Origin: Garcia nutans
Lineage: Eukaryota > Streptophyta > Magnoliopsida > Malpighiales > Euphorbiaceae
Length of the DNA: 64,000 bases
Assembly (NCBI GenBank): GCA_947685225.1
Contig: CANTUV010000007.1
Location: 19,550,501-19,614,500, forward strand
Direction of reading: 5' to 3'
Shown in pieces: positions 1-10,759 of the stretch (its first letter is position 1; each line of letters begins with the position of its first letter). Made by a program: the position numbers and the translations under genes. Under the pieces are notes generated by a model. It saw only the letters and a program-made list of their open reading frames with translations, ran no database searches and had not been told where the DNA came from.

Positions 1-364
1 ATTGTGGTTCATCGCGCAGGTGGTAGAGTTGATAGGGTTGAGACTGAGGATTCCTCTAGACCTAGTTGAGCTTTACTTGAAGAGTTGGATTAGAGCTTAA
101 AGATCAGAGAGTCAAGCTGCCAATCATGTATCTATTCTATGTTGTATATATTTTTGACGTTTATGTATTTGAACTTGTAAAAATTTGTAATAACTTCCGA
201 TGTGAATTTATAAATGTTTTTATACATAGTGTCTTTTGAATTTCCTTTAAACATTCGAGTTATGAGTTGTGTATTTTAAACAGTGGCATGTTCTATATTC
301 AGTATACGTATTATACAATCATATAAGCATGCTTGGTATGTATACGAGATATAGGGGTGTTACA
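1..364 (+). repeat. 3' part of a Tekay-type LTR
   Basis: The sequence resembles the last 430 bases of the Tekay LTRs at 23526-25984 and 30846-33303: a 'cgcgcaggt' segment, an 'aaagatcagag' segment, and the same ending GGGGTGTTACA at 364. What follows 364 is not a primer binding site, so this is a solo LTR or the 3' LTR of an element lying to the left. Its start is outside the window, so the target duplication cannot be checked. Confidence 0.75.
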
Positions 365-621
365 ATATGGATGCCATTCATTGGAAGCAAATTTCATGGT
401 CAAAACTTGATGTTTTAAAATGTTTTCAAAATGTTAAATTGGACCACTCTTTCTTCCATGCCATGTCTTCCTTTTGGAACATGGATTATAGGAAATTTAT
501 AATTAATGGCTTTGAAATATGTCCCTTGATTGAAGAATTTGACTCCATCCTTGGATATCCAAATAATCAACAAATGGCATTATCCAAATTGATTTCCAAA
601 ACTCAATAGAAGATGCAGATG
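365..621 (+). pseudogene. DUF7745 / plant-mobile-domain-like protein fragment
   Basis: An 80-codon open frame (367-609) shows the pattern I associate with the DUF7745/plant mobile domain family: a hydrophobic helix, then 'FFHAMSSFWNMDYRKF', then 'CPLIEEFDSILGYP', matching the family's 'FWxPxYxxF ... PtiEEYxxLL' signature. Family members are several hundred residues long and often transposon-linked, so this is only a short N-terminal piece. It is bounded on the left by a Tekay LTR (ends 364) and on the right by a Tat LTR (starts 622). It lies on the same strand as the MULE transposase fragment at 7827, so the two may once have been one locus, but that is inference. The start codon at 367 may simply be the first Met after the insertion. 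It is very unlikely to be functional. Confidence 0.5.
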
Positions 622-1658
622 TGTAGACCATTATTTTTTTACCCAGTCCGATCCAAAATATTTTATTTAGTCTAAAATAATTTTTAGTGTTGTCTAATAT
701 ATCTTAATCGATCCAAAATAATTTTTGTTGTATTAATTAAATAATTATTGCTTTATTCTAATTTTTATTAATAAAAAAATAAAAATAAACAAATAAAAAA
801 AAGTTGGATTGCGGCAAAATGGCCCGCAGGCCTCCATTTCGCCCATAGCTGAAGCCGTTTTTTTGCCAGCATATTTTTTCGCAGCCAATTTTTTTTTTGC
901 CAGTGCATTTTTTTCGCAGCTATTTTTTTTCGCCAGCGAAATTTTCCAATGCAAATTTTCTGAAACCTAATACGATTAGGTTTCGGTTTTCTTTTCTTAT
1001 TGAATATTGTATTCTGTGAATAATTAGAATTACCCATAGAATTCTTCTATAAATATGGACTAAACAACACAAAAAAAAGGGGGAAAAAAGAGGTGAAATC
1101 GAGATAGAAACTTGGATCAAAAGTGGAAACAAAAACTGTGAAGGAAAAGCTTGAATCAAGTTGATTTTTTGAGAGAACAGAAAAACAATTCAAGCAATTC
1201 GAAGACAAAAAGGCTAGTCTTTGACCTTATTCATCCAAGAAGTAATTTTTGGTGAAACTTACAAAATAAGGATTGAATTCTTAATTCCTTTTATTTTTTT
1301 CACAGTAGCTAAACATCTCATTCTTTCTTATAATTCCAAAACTTTAAAACATCAATTCACTTTTTCTAAGGTTTGAAAATCTTAATTCGTTACTTTGTTT
1401 TCTAAAAAATCTAAAGTTATTAGTTTTGTTTCTTCAAAACCCCAAAACCCTAATTTGCTTTCCAAATTATCAAAACTTTAATTTGTGTTCTGTTTTCTTC
1501 TAAAAGCCTTAAAAACATCATTTTTGCTTTTATAAACTTTAAATCATTTTGTTTAAATTCATAAAACTTTATAAAATTATCAAATTGATTTCCAAATTCT
1601 AAAAACCAACTCATCACCCGAAATCCTAATTCAAAAATTCTAAAACCCTAATTCAATT
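622..1658 (+). repeat. Tat/Ogre LTR, 5' part
   Basis: It begins TGTAGACC, like the + strand LTRs at 8502 and 40047, and continues with the family's 'agtccgatccaaaataattt' segment and a region of 'cgcagc'/'gccagc' repeats. After the TATA box at 1048 come many 'aaaccctaat' runs. About half an LTR is present; it stops abruptly at the palindrome starting at 1659, with no LTR end, primer binding site or internal region. It reads opposite to the Tat element on the other side of the palindrome, so the two are not one simple element. Confidence 0.8.
1048..1055 (+). promoter_or_regulatory. LTR TATA box
   Basis: TATAAATA lies in 'cttctataaatatggact'. The same context recurs in the Tat LTRs at 8975 (+), about 51497 (+) and, on the - strand, about 41893 and 50839. 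Conservation of position across LTR copies supports a U3/R promoter role. Confidence 0.55.
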
Positions 1659-2117
1659 TGTAGCATCCCACTCAGCTGTCCGGACGGTCACCGGCCCAGC
1701 TGTCAGGTGATCTTGGGCCCTTCGACCCGCCTTCAACCCAACAGGCCTGCTACAGTACTGGACTGCCCTCACGGGCCCTCCAGCAGGATTTGTTTATTTG
1801 GCTCCCAAAGGAGTCGCCTCCCCGGATCGAACACCTGACCTCCCCCTTAAGAGAGCCAGCGAGCACAATCCAGTACCAATTTTTCCACTGGAAGAATTGG
1901 TACTGGATTGTGCTCGCTGTCTCTCTTAAGGGGGAGGTCAGGTGTTTGATCCGGGGAGGCGACTCCTTTGGGAGCCAAATAAATAAATCCTGCTGGAGGG
2001 CCCGTGAGGGCAGTCCAGTACTGTGGCAGGCCTGTTGGGTTGAGGGCGGGTCGAAGGGCCCAAGATCACCTGACAGCTTGGCCGGTGACCGTCCGGACAG
2101 CTGAGTGGGATGCTACA
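1659..2117. repeat. 459-bp near-perfect palindrome (foldback element)
   Basis: The left end TGTAGCATCCCACTCAGCTG is the exact reverse complement of the right end. The two arms (about 1659-1885 and 1893-2117) pair along their whole length, with about six mismatches by eye, around a short centre near 1889 ('tttttccactggaagaa'). It is GC-richer than its surroundings. TG...CA termini are compatible with a foldback transposon or inverted LTR fragments. The left flank is + strand Tat LTR and the right flank is - strand Tat gag-pro, so it sits exactly on a rearrangement junction, and no target duplication is visible. Small open frames inside it (1790-2104, 1938-2255) are mirror images produced by the palindrome. 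Confidence 0.85.
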
Positions 2118-4740
2118 GTTCATTTTCTTCATTATAGCCAGAATTCTAGAACCCATCATCTCATTATTAGAAATAATATCTACTTTAAAACCATTGAGAG
2201 GCCTCTCAACCATCAAAGCATTTACTTCTTCATTATTCTCAACCTTGATAACCACTGTTTGATCTCAATTTGGGAACTTGATCTTCTGATGAAGTGCAGA
2301 AGGAACTCCACCAAGAGGATGAAACCAGGGTCACCCCAATAGAAATACAAATGGGTATATCCAAAACCACAAACTCAACCATGGATTCAATTGGACTAGC
2401 CTTCAAAATGGCTTTAAAAGTCCCTTCCACATGTCTCTTAGTATTGTCATAAGCCCTAATGGTTACCTCGGTTGGGCTTAAATCCCTTGTTGGCATACCA
2501 AGCTTTGGCAAGATCTTAAGAGGACAAACATTTATAGAGGACCCATTATCAACCATTACACATTGAATCCTTTTCCCTTTGACCTCTACCTTGATAAAGA
2601 GAGGGCGGAAGTGATCTCTTCTCCCTTCTAGCAAATCCGCATCCAAAAATGATACCATTCCAATATCACCTTTGCCCTTCTAATGAACATCTTCTTCATC
2701 ACTCCTTTAGTTTTCATGAAAATAACCAGCTCATCTAGTATTATAGAAGTGGAAATTGGCATGCTAGCCAAAGCCTTGGCCATAGTTTATGGGATATAGC
2801 CAATAGATCCCAGAAGTTAACACTTTCTTGGGTCCTTTTTAATTGCTTAAGGACTATGTCATCTACATCTTCCTTCACTTCTTTCTCAGCATCCTTCACC
2901 TTGACATTTTCTTCTTCCTTCAGTGGTGGACTTTCATAAGGCTTACCAGAATGTGTATTCATTACCTCGTCCTCTTCATGCTCGGACGAGATCCAATCCT
3001 ACTTCCTTGACTCAGAATTATCATCACTATCGGTTGAATCCCAAAACTTGTTCACAATACAAATAGCTACTTCCTTTTCAACTTTGACGTGCTTTATTTT
3101 GCTTAGCATTATTTCTTCTTTAGTTGCCTCTCCATCTATGTTTTGGAAAGAAGATATGAAAAAACTTTCATGCAAACTTCCTCCAATCATGAAAGTTGCC
3201 AATGGTGGTACTCTATTGAACCTTGGCAATGGATTATCCTTATTAATAGGTTTATTAGGTTCGGGCAGCTTCCCACTATCAATCAAATTTTGGATCTTGC
3301 CTCAACCTTAAACATTTGTCCATCTCGTGCCCTTGCATTTGATGGAATTGGAAGAATGCTTTAGCATTAAAGTTAGGTGGAAGAGGATTTGGCACGGGCA
3401 AAGAGTTAAGGGTTTTAACAATCTCTTCTTTTATAGATTATTGAGAACCCAAGAGAGTGGCTTCCCCAATTCTAAAAGCTACCTCCTTCCTCCTTGACTA
3501 GTTGCATTAACATCGACTGCTTTTTGTGTGCTCTGATTACTGAACTAGTAGTTCCTTGTCTCGATTCTTCTTGCAAAAAAAATGATTATTCTCTCTTTCC
3601 TATTCTTCTATTTCATGCCAGCTTGAAGGAGATCTTTAAAATCTCTAATAAGAGTATGGGACATCCTTTCACAAAGATTAGGTATCACCCCTCTCACAAT
3701 TATCCTAATATGATCTGATTCATCTAGCATTTTCATGAGCAATGCAGCTTTGTTTCTCCACCTTTTCAAGTAATCAATAAAGTTCTCATTTGGTCTTTGC
3801 CTAATGGTCTCAAGTTCCATCAAAGTAACCTCTAACTCAGCATTATACCCATATTATTGGATGAAGGCTTTGTACAAGATCCCAGCTCTTTTGAGCACCA
3901 TCCTCTAAGGTGTTGAACCAATTCAGGACAATAGGGTCCAATGAAAGCATGAAGTACCTTAGAGTTTGAGCCTTAGTAGCTTGGGCAGACTACATAACAG
4001 TGATGTATTGCTTCACATGGAGAGGACAATTCCCAGTTCCATCAAACTTGGCAAAGGAGGGCATCTTGAACTTGTACGGGACCTCTTCATATTATTCAAA
4101 CAACTTGTCCACCTCTGACAATTCTTCAGTTTTAAGCTTCTTTTCAAACTTCTTTTCCAAATTAGCAATAATATTCTCAACATATGAAGCTTCAGTCTTT
4201 TCCACAACTGATCTTTCAACAATCTTTGGCTCTTTCTTCTTATCTTGAGGATCTTGAAAATATTGAGCCCAATCATCATCATCATCAACGACTACTTTAT
4301 CCTCATCGAAGGCTACCTCATTGACCTTAGCCTTTCATTTGTCCTTTAGTTTCTTAGTGCTGGCAGATGCCTCAGCGATGTTCCCCAAAAGTGTAGCCAG
4401 TTGGCTCTTTATAGTCTTAGTTAGGGCCTCCTTCAATTCTTCCATCTTGGCATTGAGGACATTGTCCATCATCCTTTGAATTTGCTCGGGCTCCATTGCT
4501 CTTGGTGAGAAGCTAATTCTTCCATCTTGGCATTGAGGACATTGTCCATCATCCTTTGAATTTGCTCGGACTCCATTGCTCTTGGTGAGAAGCTAATTAG
4601 GTTGCTACTAGAGTCTATGACCCTGGCGTAGGTTGGATTATCGTACGCTCTCGAACTACTCTACTCTAGGTCTGTGATCCAAAAAGGATCAATGATATGT
4701 AATGCAATACGTATATGCATGTATGCACAAGCAATCAAAT
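2118..4740 (-). pseudogene. Tat gag-protease, degenerate
   Basis: Remnants in several frames follow the order seen in the better copies at 11738-13953 and 46606-48153. The N-terminal segment 'QIQRMMDNVLNAKMEE' is near 4470-4590, acidic linkers near 4290, the capsid-like region with 'RQRPNENFIDYLKRWRNKAA' near 3740-3830, and 'LIDSGKLPEPNKP' near 3240-3290. The retropepsin segment (2239-2658) keeps the active-site-like 'VDNGSSINVCPL' and 'FVVLDIP'. Multiple stops, frameshifts and an 80-bp tandem duplication disable it. The last coding segment, at 2118-2160 ('IMKKMN'), is the start of a G-patch-like module that is intact at 38120-38210; the palindrome cuts it. Confidence 0.8.
4435..4594 (-). repeat. 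80-bp tandem duplication inside gag
   Basis: Bases 4435-4514 and 4515-4594 are head-to-tail copies differing at one base (cggg/cgga). They encode the 'QIQRMMDNVLNAKMEE' segment. Eighty is not a multiple of three, so the duplication shifts the gag frame. Confidence 0.9.
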
Positions 4741-5705
4741 AATCAAAGATAATTAGGACATTCATTCCAACCTTATAACTTCTGCACAAGAATGGCGAGT
4801 CTCTTTTCCTAGGTATATGGTCAATAAAATATCAACATGGGAAATTTGTTTTTGAAAAATTCCCTTGGACGATTTTAACCAACGGTTATATTTTAAACAT
4901 AGAAGTCAGTCCATGATAATTCCCATTAATTAAGCTTTAATCCATTTAATCTCAACTAAAATATCTTTTTATGCTATATTGAATTAAAATAAAATTAATT
5001 GGTATATCATAAATAGATTTCCTATTTGGAAAAAGTAACTAATGATTCAACAAAAAACAAGCCCATATTAATGATTCTTGGTATAAATTAGGCCCACAAT
5101 TGATTTTTGGTATTCCACAATTAACCTAAATATTTGTAAGCTATTTATTAAGAAAAAGATTGTAATCTTTATATCAAAAATAAGTTTGTTTCAAAGCCCT
5201 TGGGCTTTTAAGTTTGGCCTATAAGGTGGAAGAAGATTTTTGACCCCTCTTTAAAGGTTTTATGTCAAAAGACCATCTTGAAGATTCTGAAAATTATTTT
5301 GGTCTCTTGGTTTAAAGGAAAAAAATTATTTTGAGCTTACAATGTAATTAAGTCATATTATAAAAAGAACAAAACAAATAGGTCATGGTTCAAACCAAGA
5401 TATATCAATCATAGTCAAACAACAAGCACTTGGGTAAGAACCTAAGAAAAATAGCTAGACCAATTACATGAGCTTTAGTCTTTAGGTTGAATGGTTTTAG
5501 GCTCCCATAGCAAGTATATACCAAAAGGTACAAGGCTATAAGTGGTCATGCCATGAGTGAATATGGTGTCCCTCACATAACACAACACGACTTACACGGG
5601 TGTCATAACTTATGCACACAATGCAATCTATATGATGCAATGAATAATATTATAATAAGAAAGAATAGAATAATATAAAGACAAACAGAATCAACTTCCC
5701 TTTTT
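4741..5705 (-). other. 5' leader of the Tat element
   Basis: This is a non-coding leader between primer binding site and gag. It is clearly homologous to the leaders at 10760-11737 (+), 48154-49157 (-) and 56626-57600 (-), for example the 'catagcaagtatataccaaa' block and the 'ggtatatggtcaataaaata' block. I see no extra ORF of the kind described upstream of gag in classical Ogre elements. Confidence 0.75.
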
Positions 5706-5721
5706 CCCAGTGGAGCCACCA
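5706..5721 (-). other. Primer binding site, Tat type
   Basis: On the - strand it reads TGGTGGCTCCACTGGG, next to the LTR end at 5723. Other copies here read TGGCGACTCCACTGGGGA, so this one carries substitutions. In the Tat/Ogre lineage this site is usually assigned to tRNA-Arg; I have not aligned it to a tRNA. Confidence 0.75.
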
Positions 5722-5722
5722 C

Positions 5723-7826
5723 TGTGACCAAGGATTTTTTCCCCCACTCCCATATGGAATGGTTCTTACGACTTCGATACTGTTCGGCTCATGGCCTTAG
5801 AGAACACGAGCCTAAACTTGAAGAAAATGCAGTCGCCACCTAGACGGACCGAAAAAAAGAAAGGGATGGATGACTTAATTCCTAAGGAATCCCCAACCCC
5901 CTATTGGGTTCAAAAATTTGGGTACACGTGGGGAAGATGAGAATAACCCAACACCCCCATAGCGCCCGGTTCATTGGAACCGGCATCCTTTTCAAGTCTA
6001 AATATTATTAAATTCTTAAGTTATTATACCATCATCCATATTACATGCAAATTAAAAAAAAATAAACATCCATCACCTTTATTTAAAATAAACAATCAAA
6101 ATAGGCACCCATCCAAGGATAGAAACATCCCTTTACAAAAATTGTTTAATATCCAAAACTAAATAAAATAAGACACCCACCATTTAGAGGAAACATACCC
6201 TTTACATTAATCCCAAAATCCAAAATAAATTAAATTACATTGAACCTAACTAATGAGGTACCCACAAAGTGGAAACATACCTCTTACATCTCTGAAAACT
6301 AAAATAATCAATTTTAAAATAATAAATCAAATAAATCATTCAGTCATTCACCATTAGCAAATATAAAAACAAATCATTCATAAAAATAAAGCATTAATGA
6401 ATCATCCATTCAAGAAAAACAATCACATCTAAGTTTTAATCTTAAATAAAATAATAAATATATAAATTTAGGGTTTGTATCTTAAATTAGAGTTTTAGAA
6501 TTTTTATGACTAAATTAGAGTTTTTTAGGATAGAAACTAGGATTTTAGGGTTTAGATTTTAAAAAACTAGGGTTTTGATTTAGAAAATAACATTCTATAT
6601 ATTTTTTGAAAAGGGATTTGGGGTTTTAAATTAAGAAACTTGCTCTTATAGATTTAGGGTTTTGGGAATTTGCTTTATAGATTAGGGTTTTATATTTTCG
6701 ATAAATTAGGGTTTAAGATTTGTGAGAATTAGGGTTTTGGAAAAATACAGTTAGGGTTTTTTTTTCACAAAATAAGGGTTTTTGGGTTTGTTTAGGGTTT
6801 AAAAAATAATAGATTAGGGTTTTGGAAATATTTTAGTTACTATAATAGAAAACTTTCAAAATTATTCTAATTGATTTTTGGTAAATATTTATATGAAATA
6901 TAGTTTACTGGACGTATTGAAACTAATGGATGTATATTGATGAAATTTGAATTGACTATATCTAAGTTGTTGTAGTTATAAGGTTACAAGAATAAATATG
7001 ATCAATGTGAATAAATCTCATCAGGATTTATACTGAGTTTAATTAGTTTAGAAGACATACCTCCGTTTGTAGACTCCACCAAATTGAACTGTTTGATCCA
7101 AGCTGATGTCTACACCAAATTGAATTTCTAGCTGAGCAATCACCAAGACAGTAGTCACTACCTTGCTTTGTAAATTGGATAGTCTTTTTGCGTTTAATGG
7201 TTGTTTGCTAGGGTTTTTAATTGTTGGTTACTATTCTTTGTGTTGCCAATCTGTGCTAATTGCTCTCTCTTCTTTTTTTTTTCTTTTTTTTTATCATGTT
7301 AAACTCTCTAATTTATGGGCAAAAAACAATAATGAAGACTAATCACTAATCCATCCTGAAATCCAAGACTAAGAAGTAAAATTAAAAGTCGATCGGTGGC
7401 CAGGCAGGCTTGCAATGCAAACTAGCTAGGCCAATTACTTGCGGTGAATTGGCAAAGCCAATGACGAATCATGCTGCCGACTCGTCAGGTCAAATTTGGG
7501 TCTCGGTAAAATAATTATTTATTTATTTATTATTATTATTCAAATAAATAATATAAAAATAAATATTATATTTTCTCTTTTTTTCTTTTTATTTATAATA
7601 TAATAAAATAACTATTATATTTTTTCTTTTCTTTTTTCTTTTTTATTATTTATGATATTAATAAAATAAAATAAATACTATATTATTATGTGTTAAGATT
7701 TTAACGCTGTACCAGACCAATTATAATTTTTTAAAATTGTTCCGGACTGTTTAAAACCTTTAGACTTGACTTAACCCTCTTTTAATTAGCGTTGGACTGG
7801 ATTTGGTCAAAAATTAAGGGTCTACA
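5723..7826 (-). repeat. 5' LTR of the Tat element
   Basis: The + strand reading starts TGTGACC and ends GGGTCTACA, the reverse of TGTAGACC...GGTCACA, giving 2104 bp. Inside are many 'tttagggttt' runs (6470-6840) in the presumed transcribed part, an AT-rich low-complexity stretch (7500-7690) and the family end 'ggtcaaaaattaagggtctaca'. It is diverged from the LTRs at 40225 and 49177 and looks like a separate subfamily. Confidence 0.85.
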
Positions 7827-8065
7827 GTTGGAAAGCTGGATGTAGGCCAATAATTTGCTTAGATGGTTGCTTCTTGAGGGGAATTTTGAAGGGACAAATA
7901 TTAGTGGCAATTGGAACCGATGAAACTGATCAAATATATCCAATTGCTTAGACAGCAGTAGGAAAAGAGAACAAAGTGAATTAGAGGTGGTTTCTCCAAT
8001 GGCTTGTTAAGGAACATGACTTATCAAGTGGACAACACATTACAATCGTCTCAGACATGCAAAAA
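7827..8065 (+). pseudogene. MULE (MuDR-type) transposase, catalytic exon fragment
   Basis: In one frame from 7829 the translation reads 'WKAGCRPIICLDGCFLRG', 'QILVAIGTDETDQIYPIA', a stop, 'TAVGKENKVN', a stop, 'RWFLQWLVKEHDLSSGQ', 'ITIVSDMQK'. This is the core of the MULE transposase domain: the LDGC and SDMQK aspartates correspond to the first two acidic residues of the DDE triad. Both in-frame stops are TAG where the family has Trp, consistent with G-to-A decay. The exon ends at 8065 with a GTGAGT donor in phase 0, and it resumes as 'GLLQAVLDIL' at 35119. The exon's upstream part is missing: a Tat LTR ends at 7826. This is clearly a dead gene copy. Confidence 0.85.
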
Positions 8066-8107
8066 GTGAGTTTTCTTCTTTGTTTAAAATGTTTCATTAA
8101 TAGTCAT

Positions 8108-8375
8108 TATGAGCAGGGATTTTCGCCCCCACTCTCATGTGGAATGGTTTGCGACTTCAGCACTATTAGGCTTAAGGCTTTAGAGAACAAAGGGCCTAAA
8201 TCTTGAGAAAATGGAGTCACCACTCGGATGGGCTTGGAAAAGAAAGGAGTAGATGACTCGATTCCAAGGAAACTCCAACCCCCTATTGGGTTAGGAAAGT
8301 TGGGTACTCGTGGGAAGGTGAGAATGAGTTAGCGCCCCCACAATGCCCGGGTCATTGGAACCGACATCCTTCGAG
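8108..8375 (-). repeat. 3' LTR remnant of the outer Tat element
   Basis: This matches the promoter-distal end of the Tat LTRs ('gcagggattttcgccccca', 'ggtgagaatgagttagcgcc', 'cattggaaccgacatcc'), best compared with 33330-33600. The rest of the LTR is missing, and the sequence runs directly into tandem repeats of the type found in a Tat 3' untranslated region. Confidence 0.7.
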
Positions 8376-8501
8376 GTGAGTTCTAGATTCAAAATAATTT
8401 AGGTTCTAGACCCGGGGTGAGTTCTGGACTCAAGAATAATTTGGCTTCTTGACTCGGGGTGAGTTCTAGAATCAAAAAATAATTTGGGTTCTGGACCCAG
8501 G
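8376..8501. repeat. Tandem repeat of about 42 bp, three copies
   Basis: The units share 'gtgagttct(a/g)ga' followed by 'aataattt(a/g)g(g/c)tt' and 'ctagacccgg'. Related 'gggttctggaccc' repeats occur at 43033-43175 in the 3' region of the gag-only Tat element. This suggests a deletion fused the outer element's 3' region to its LTR end. The array stops where the + strand Tat LTR begins at 8502. Confidence 0.7.
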
Positions 8502-10740
8502 TGTAGACCCTTAATTTTTGACCTAGTCCGATCCAATATATTTTATATAGTCCAAAATAATTTTTGTGTTATTTTAATTAAATAATATTTATTTTTTATA
8601 ATTTTAAAAAAATAAAAATAATAATAAATTAATTAATTATAAATAAAAATCAGCGACGGAAAAATCAGTGACGAAAAAATTCATCTCCGAAATTAATTAG
8701 CCAAGGCCAATTTCGCCCGCAGGAACTTCCTGCGGGCGAAATGGCCATGTCCATTTCCCTGTAGGAAATTCCTATGGCGAAATTGTTTGGCCGCGCCAAT
8801 CCTCGCTCAGCCAGTGCTCGCAGCTCGTAATTTCCTCGCAGCCCGTCGCAGTTTTTGCCAATAAAATTTTTCCAATGCAATTTTTTTCGACACCAAATTC
8901 TATTTGGTTTTGGTTTCTTTTCCTAATTAATCTTAGTTTCCTTAAATGATTAGAATTAATCTTATAAATTTTCCTATAAATAACACTTTAAAACAAAGAA
9001 AATGGGGGAGAACTTCTAGGGCCTGGAATTTGGGACTTCATATTGGTGAGGAGCAACAAGCAAGCAATCAATAATTCATCAAAGGTAGCCACACTACCTT
9101 TGTCTTTGTTCATCCAGAAAGCAACTTTTTGGTAGAACAAACTTCGCAGGTTTGATCCTTCATTATAAATTATTTATGATCACAGTAGCTTTGTTTCTTT
9201 GATTCATAAGAATATACACACAAACCTTTGATCTTTAAATATGCAGTAACTTGAACTTCGTTTCAATAATCTAATTTATTTTTTATGTTTCCTAAAACTT
9301 AAAAACCCTAAATTGTTCCTTCTATTTCCAAAACCCTAAAAAGTACTTTTCTGATTCTTCTAAATCTTAAAACCCTAATTCATTTCTTTTATTTCCAAAA
9401 ACCTTAAATCGTTTTGTCTATTTCCAAAAATTTAAAAAAAACCTTAAACTATTTTCCTCTAACTCTTTTCCAAAATTCCCAAATATTTTCTTAAATCTCC
9501 AAACCTTAACCTACTTTACAGTTTCTAAAAATCACAATTACTTTATAAAACTCTAAACTATTTTCTTCAATTCCAAAACCAAAACACTAAACCCCAAACC
9601 AATTAATTTAAACCCTAAGTTTTCCTAAACCCTAATTCCCTCAAAACTAATATGTAACCCCTAGTTTTCCTAAACTCTAATCCTTAAAACCTTAAAACCT
9701 TATAAACCTAAACATTCAAACTCAATACAGTAAATCCAAAACAATTATCCAGTAACCAAGAATTATAAACCCAATGTTTTAATATCCTAAAACCCTAATT
9801 TCATAATGTTACCCTTAAACCCTAATTTGATTCATGAAACCCTAATCCATTCCAATTTTCCAAAACCTTTACAGTAGGTTAAACGAATAATAATAATAAT
9901 ACTAAAATCTCAAAACCTTAAATATTAATTAAAGAACTTTAAATAGAAACAGTAAACCCTAATTTGTATCTTTATTTGCTTTATTTTTAGATTTGATTAT
10001 GTAGTTTATTATATGCTTTGATGGTTGATTTATTTAAGTTCAATGCTTGATTTATTTAATTTATCATGGATGAATGTTTATTATATATTTTGATTGATGT
10101 TTAATATCTTTGATAAATGATTTATTTATGATGAATGGTTATTTACTTTTATTGATTTATTTTGATTTCCGAATGTTGTAAGAGGTATGTTTCCACTTTG
10201 TGGGTACCTCATTAATTAAGTTCTATGTAATTTAAATTGTTTTTATATTTTAGACTAATGTAAAGGACATGTTTCAAACATATGGTGGGTGTCCTATTTA
10301 GCTTAGACATGGATGATGCAAGGGCATGTTTCCATCTTTGGATGGGTGTCCATTTATTTGCTCTATTTAGATATTGCTTTGATTTTAATATAATGATGCT
10401 TTACTTCAATTGTTGTGTGTAATATGGATAATATTATTATATTTAAGAATTTTATAATGTTAAGACCTATAAAGGAGGCTGGTTACAATGAACTGGGCGT
10501 TGTGGGGGTGCTGGGCCATTTCTCACCTTCCACACACATACCCAACTTTTCGAACCCATTAGGGAGTTGGGGATTCCTTAGGAATCGAGTCATCCACCCC
10601 TTTCATTTTCCAAGCCCGTCCGGGTGGCGACTCCATTTTCTCCGAACTTAGGTCCGTGTTCTCTAAGGCCCCGAGCCTAAATAGTGCCGAAGTCGCAAGA
10701 ACCATTCCACCGGGAGTGGGGGCGAAAATCCCTGCTCATA
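8502..10740 (+). repeat. 5' LTR of the + strand Tat element
   Basis: It runs TGTAGACCCTTAATTTTTGA...CCTGCTCATA, 2239 bp. It has the family's CG-rich 'tttcgcccgcagg' segment, a TATA box at 8975, a long tract of 'aaaccctaa'-like runs (9290-9850) and the block of paired 'gggcatgtttccatcttt'/'gggtgtcc' motifs (10190-10360). A single G separates it from the primer binding site. Confidence 0.9.
8975..8982 (+). promoter_or_regulatory. LTR TATA box
   Basis: TATAAATA lies within 'ttcctataaataacacttt', at the same relative place as in the other Tat LTRs. Transcription probably starts shortly downstream ('aaaacaaagaaaatggggg'). Confidence 0.55.
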
Positions 10741-10741
10741 G

Positions 10742-10759
10742 TGGCGACTCCACTGGGGA
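10742..10759 (+). other. Primer binding site, Tat type
   Basis: TGGCGACTCCACTGGGGA lies one base after the LTR end. The same 18-mer is conserved on the - strand at 49158-49175 and, with one change, at 33311-33328. It is typical of Tat/Ogre elements, which are reported to use tRNA-Arg. Confidence 0.85.

Larger units (their letters stand above)
2118..7826 (-). mobile_element. Tat/Ogre-lineage LTR retrotransposon, 5' half only
   Basis: Reading right to left it has a 5' LTR (7826-5723), a primer binding site (5721-5706), a leader of about 1 kb and a gag-protease region that ends at 2118 against the palindrome. Reverse transcriptase, RNase H, integrase and the 3' LTR are absent. The right end ...GGGTCTACA abuts the MULE exon at 7827. 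With the left end lost, no target duplication can be recognised. Confidence 0.85.

Noticed and set aside
1900..1960. tRNA or SINE-like promoter box ('gtgtttgatccgggg') in the palindrome
   Set aside because: There is partial resemblance to a B box only; no A box at proper spacing, no cloverleaf and no A-rich tail. A SINE origin is not supported.
1790..2342. Overlapping + and - strand open frames of 104-112 codons
   Set aside because: They are produced by the palindrome and by antisense reading of the Tat gag-pro remnant.
6470..6840. Interstitial telomere array
   Set aside because: TTTAGGG motifs are scattered with irregular spacing and mutated; there is no continuous array.
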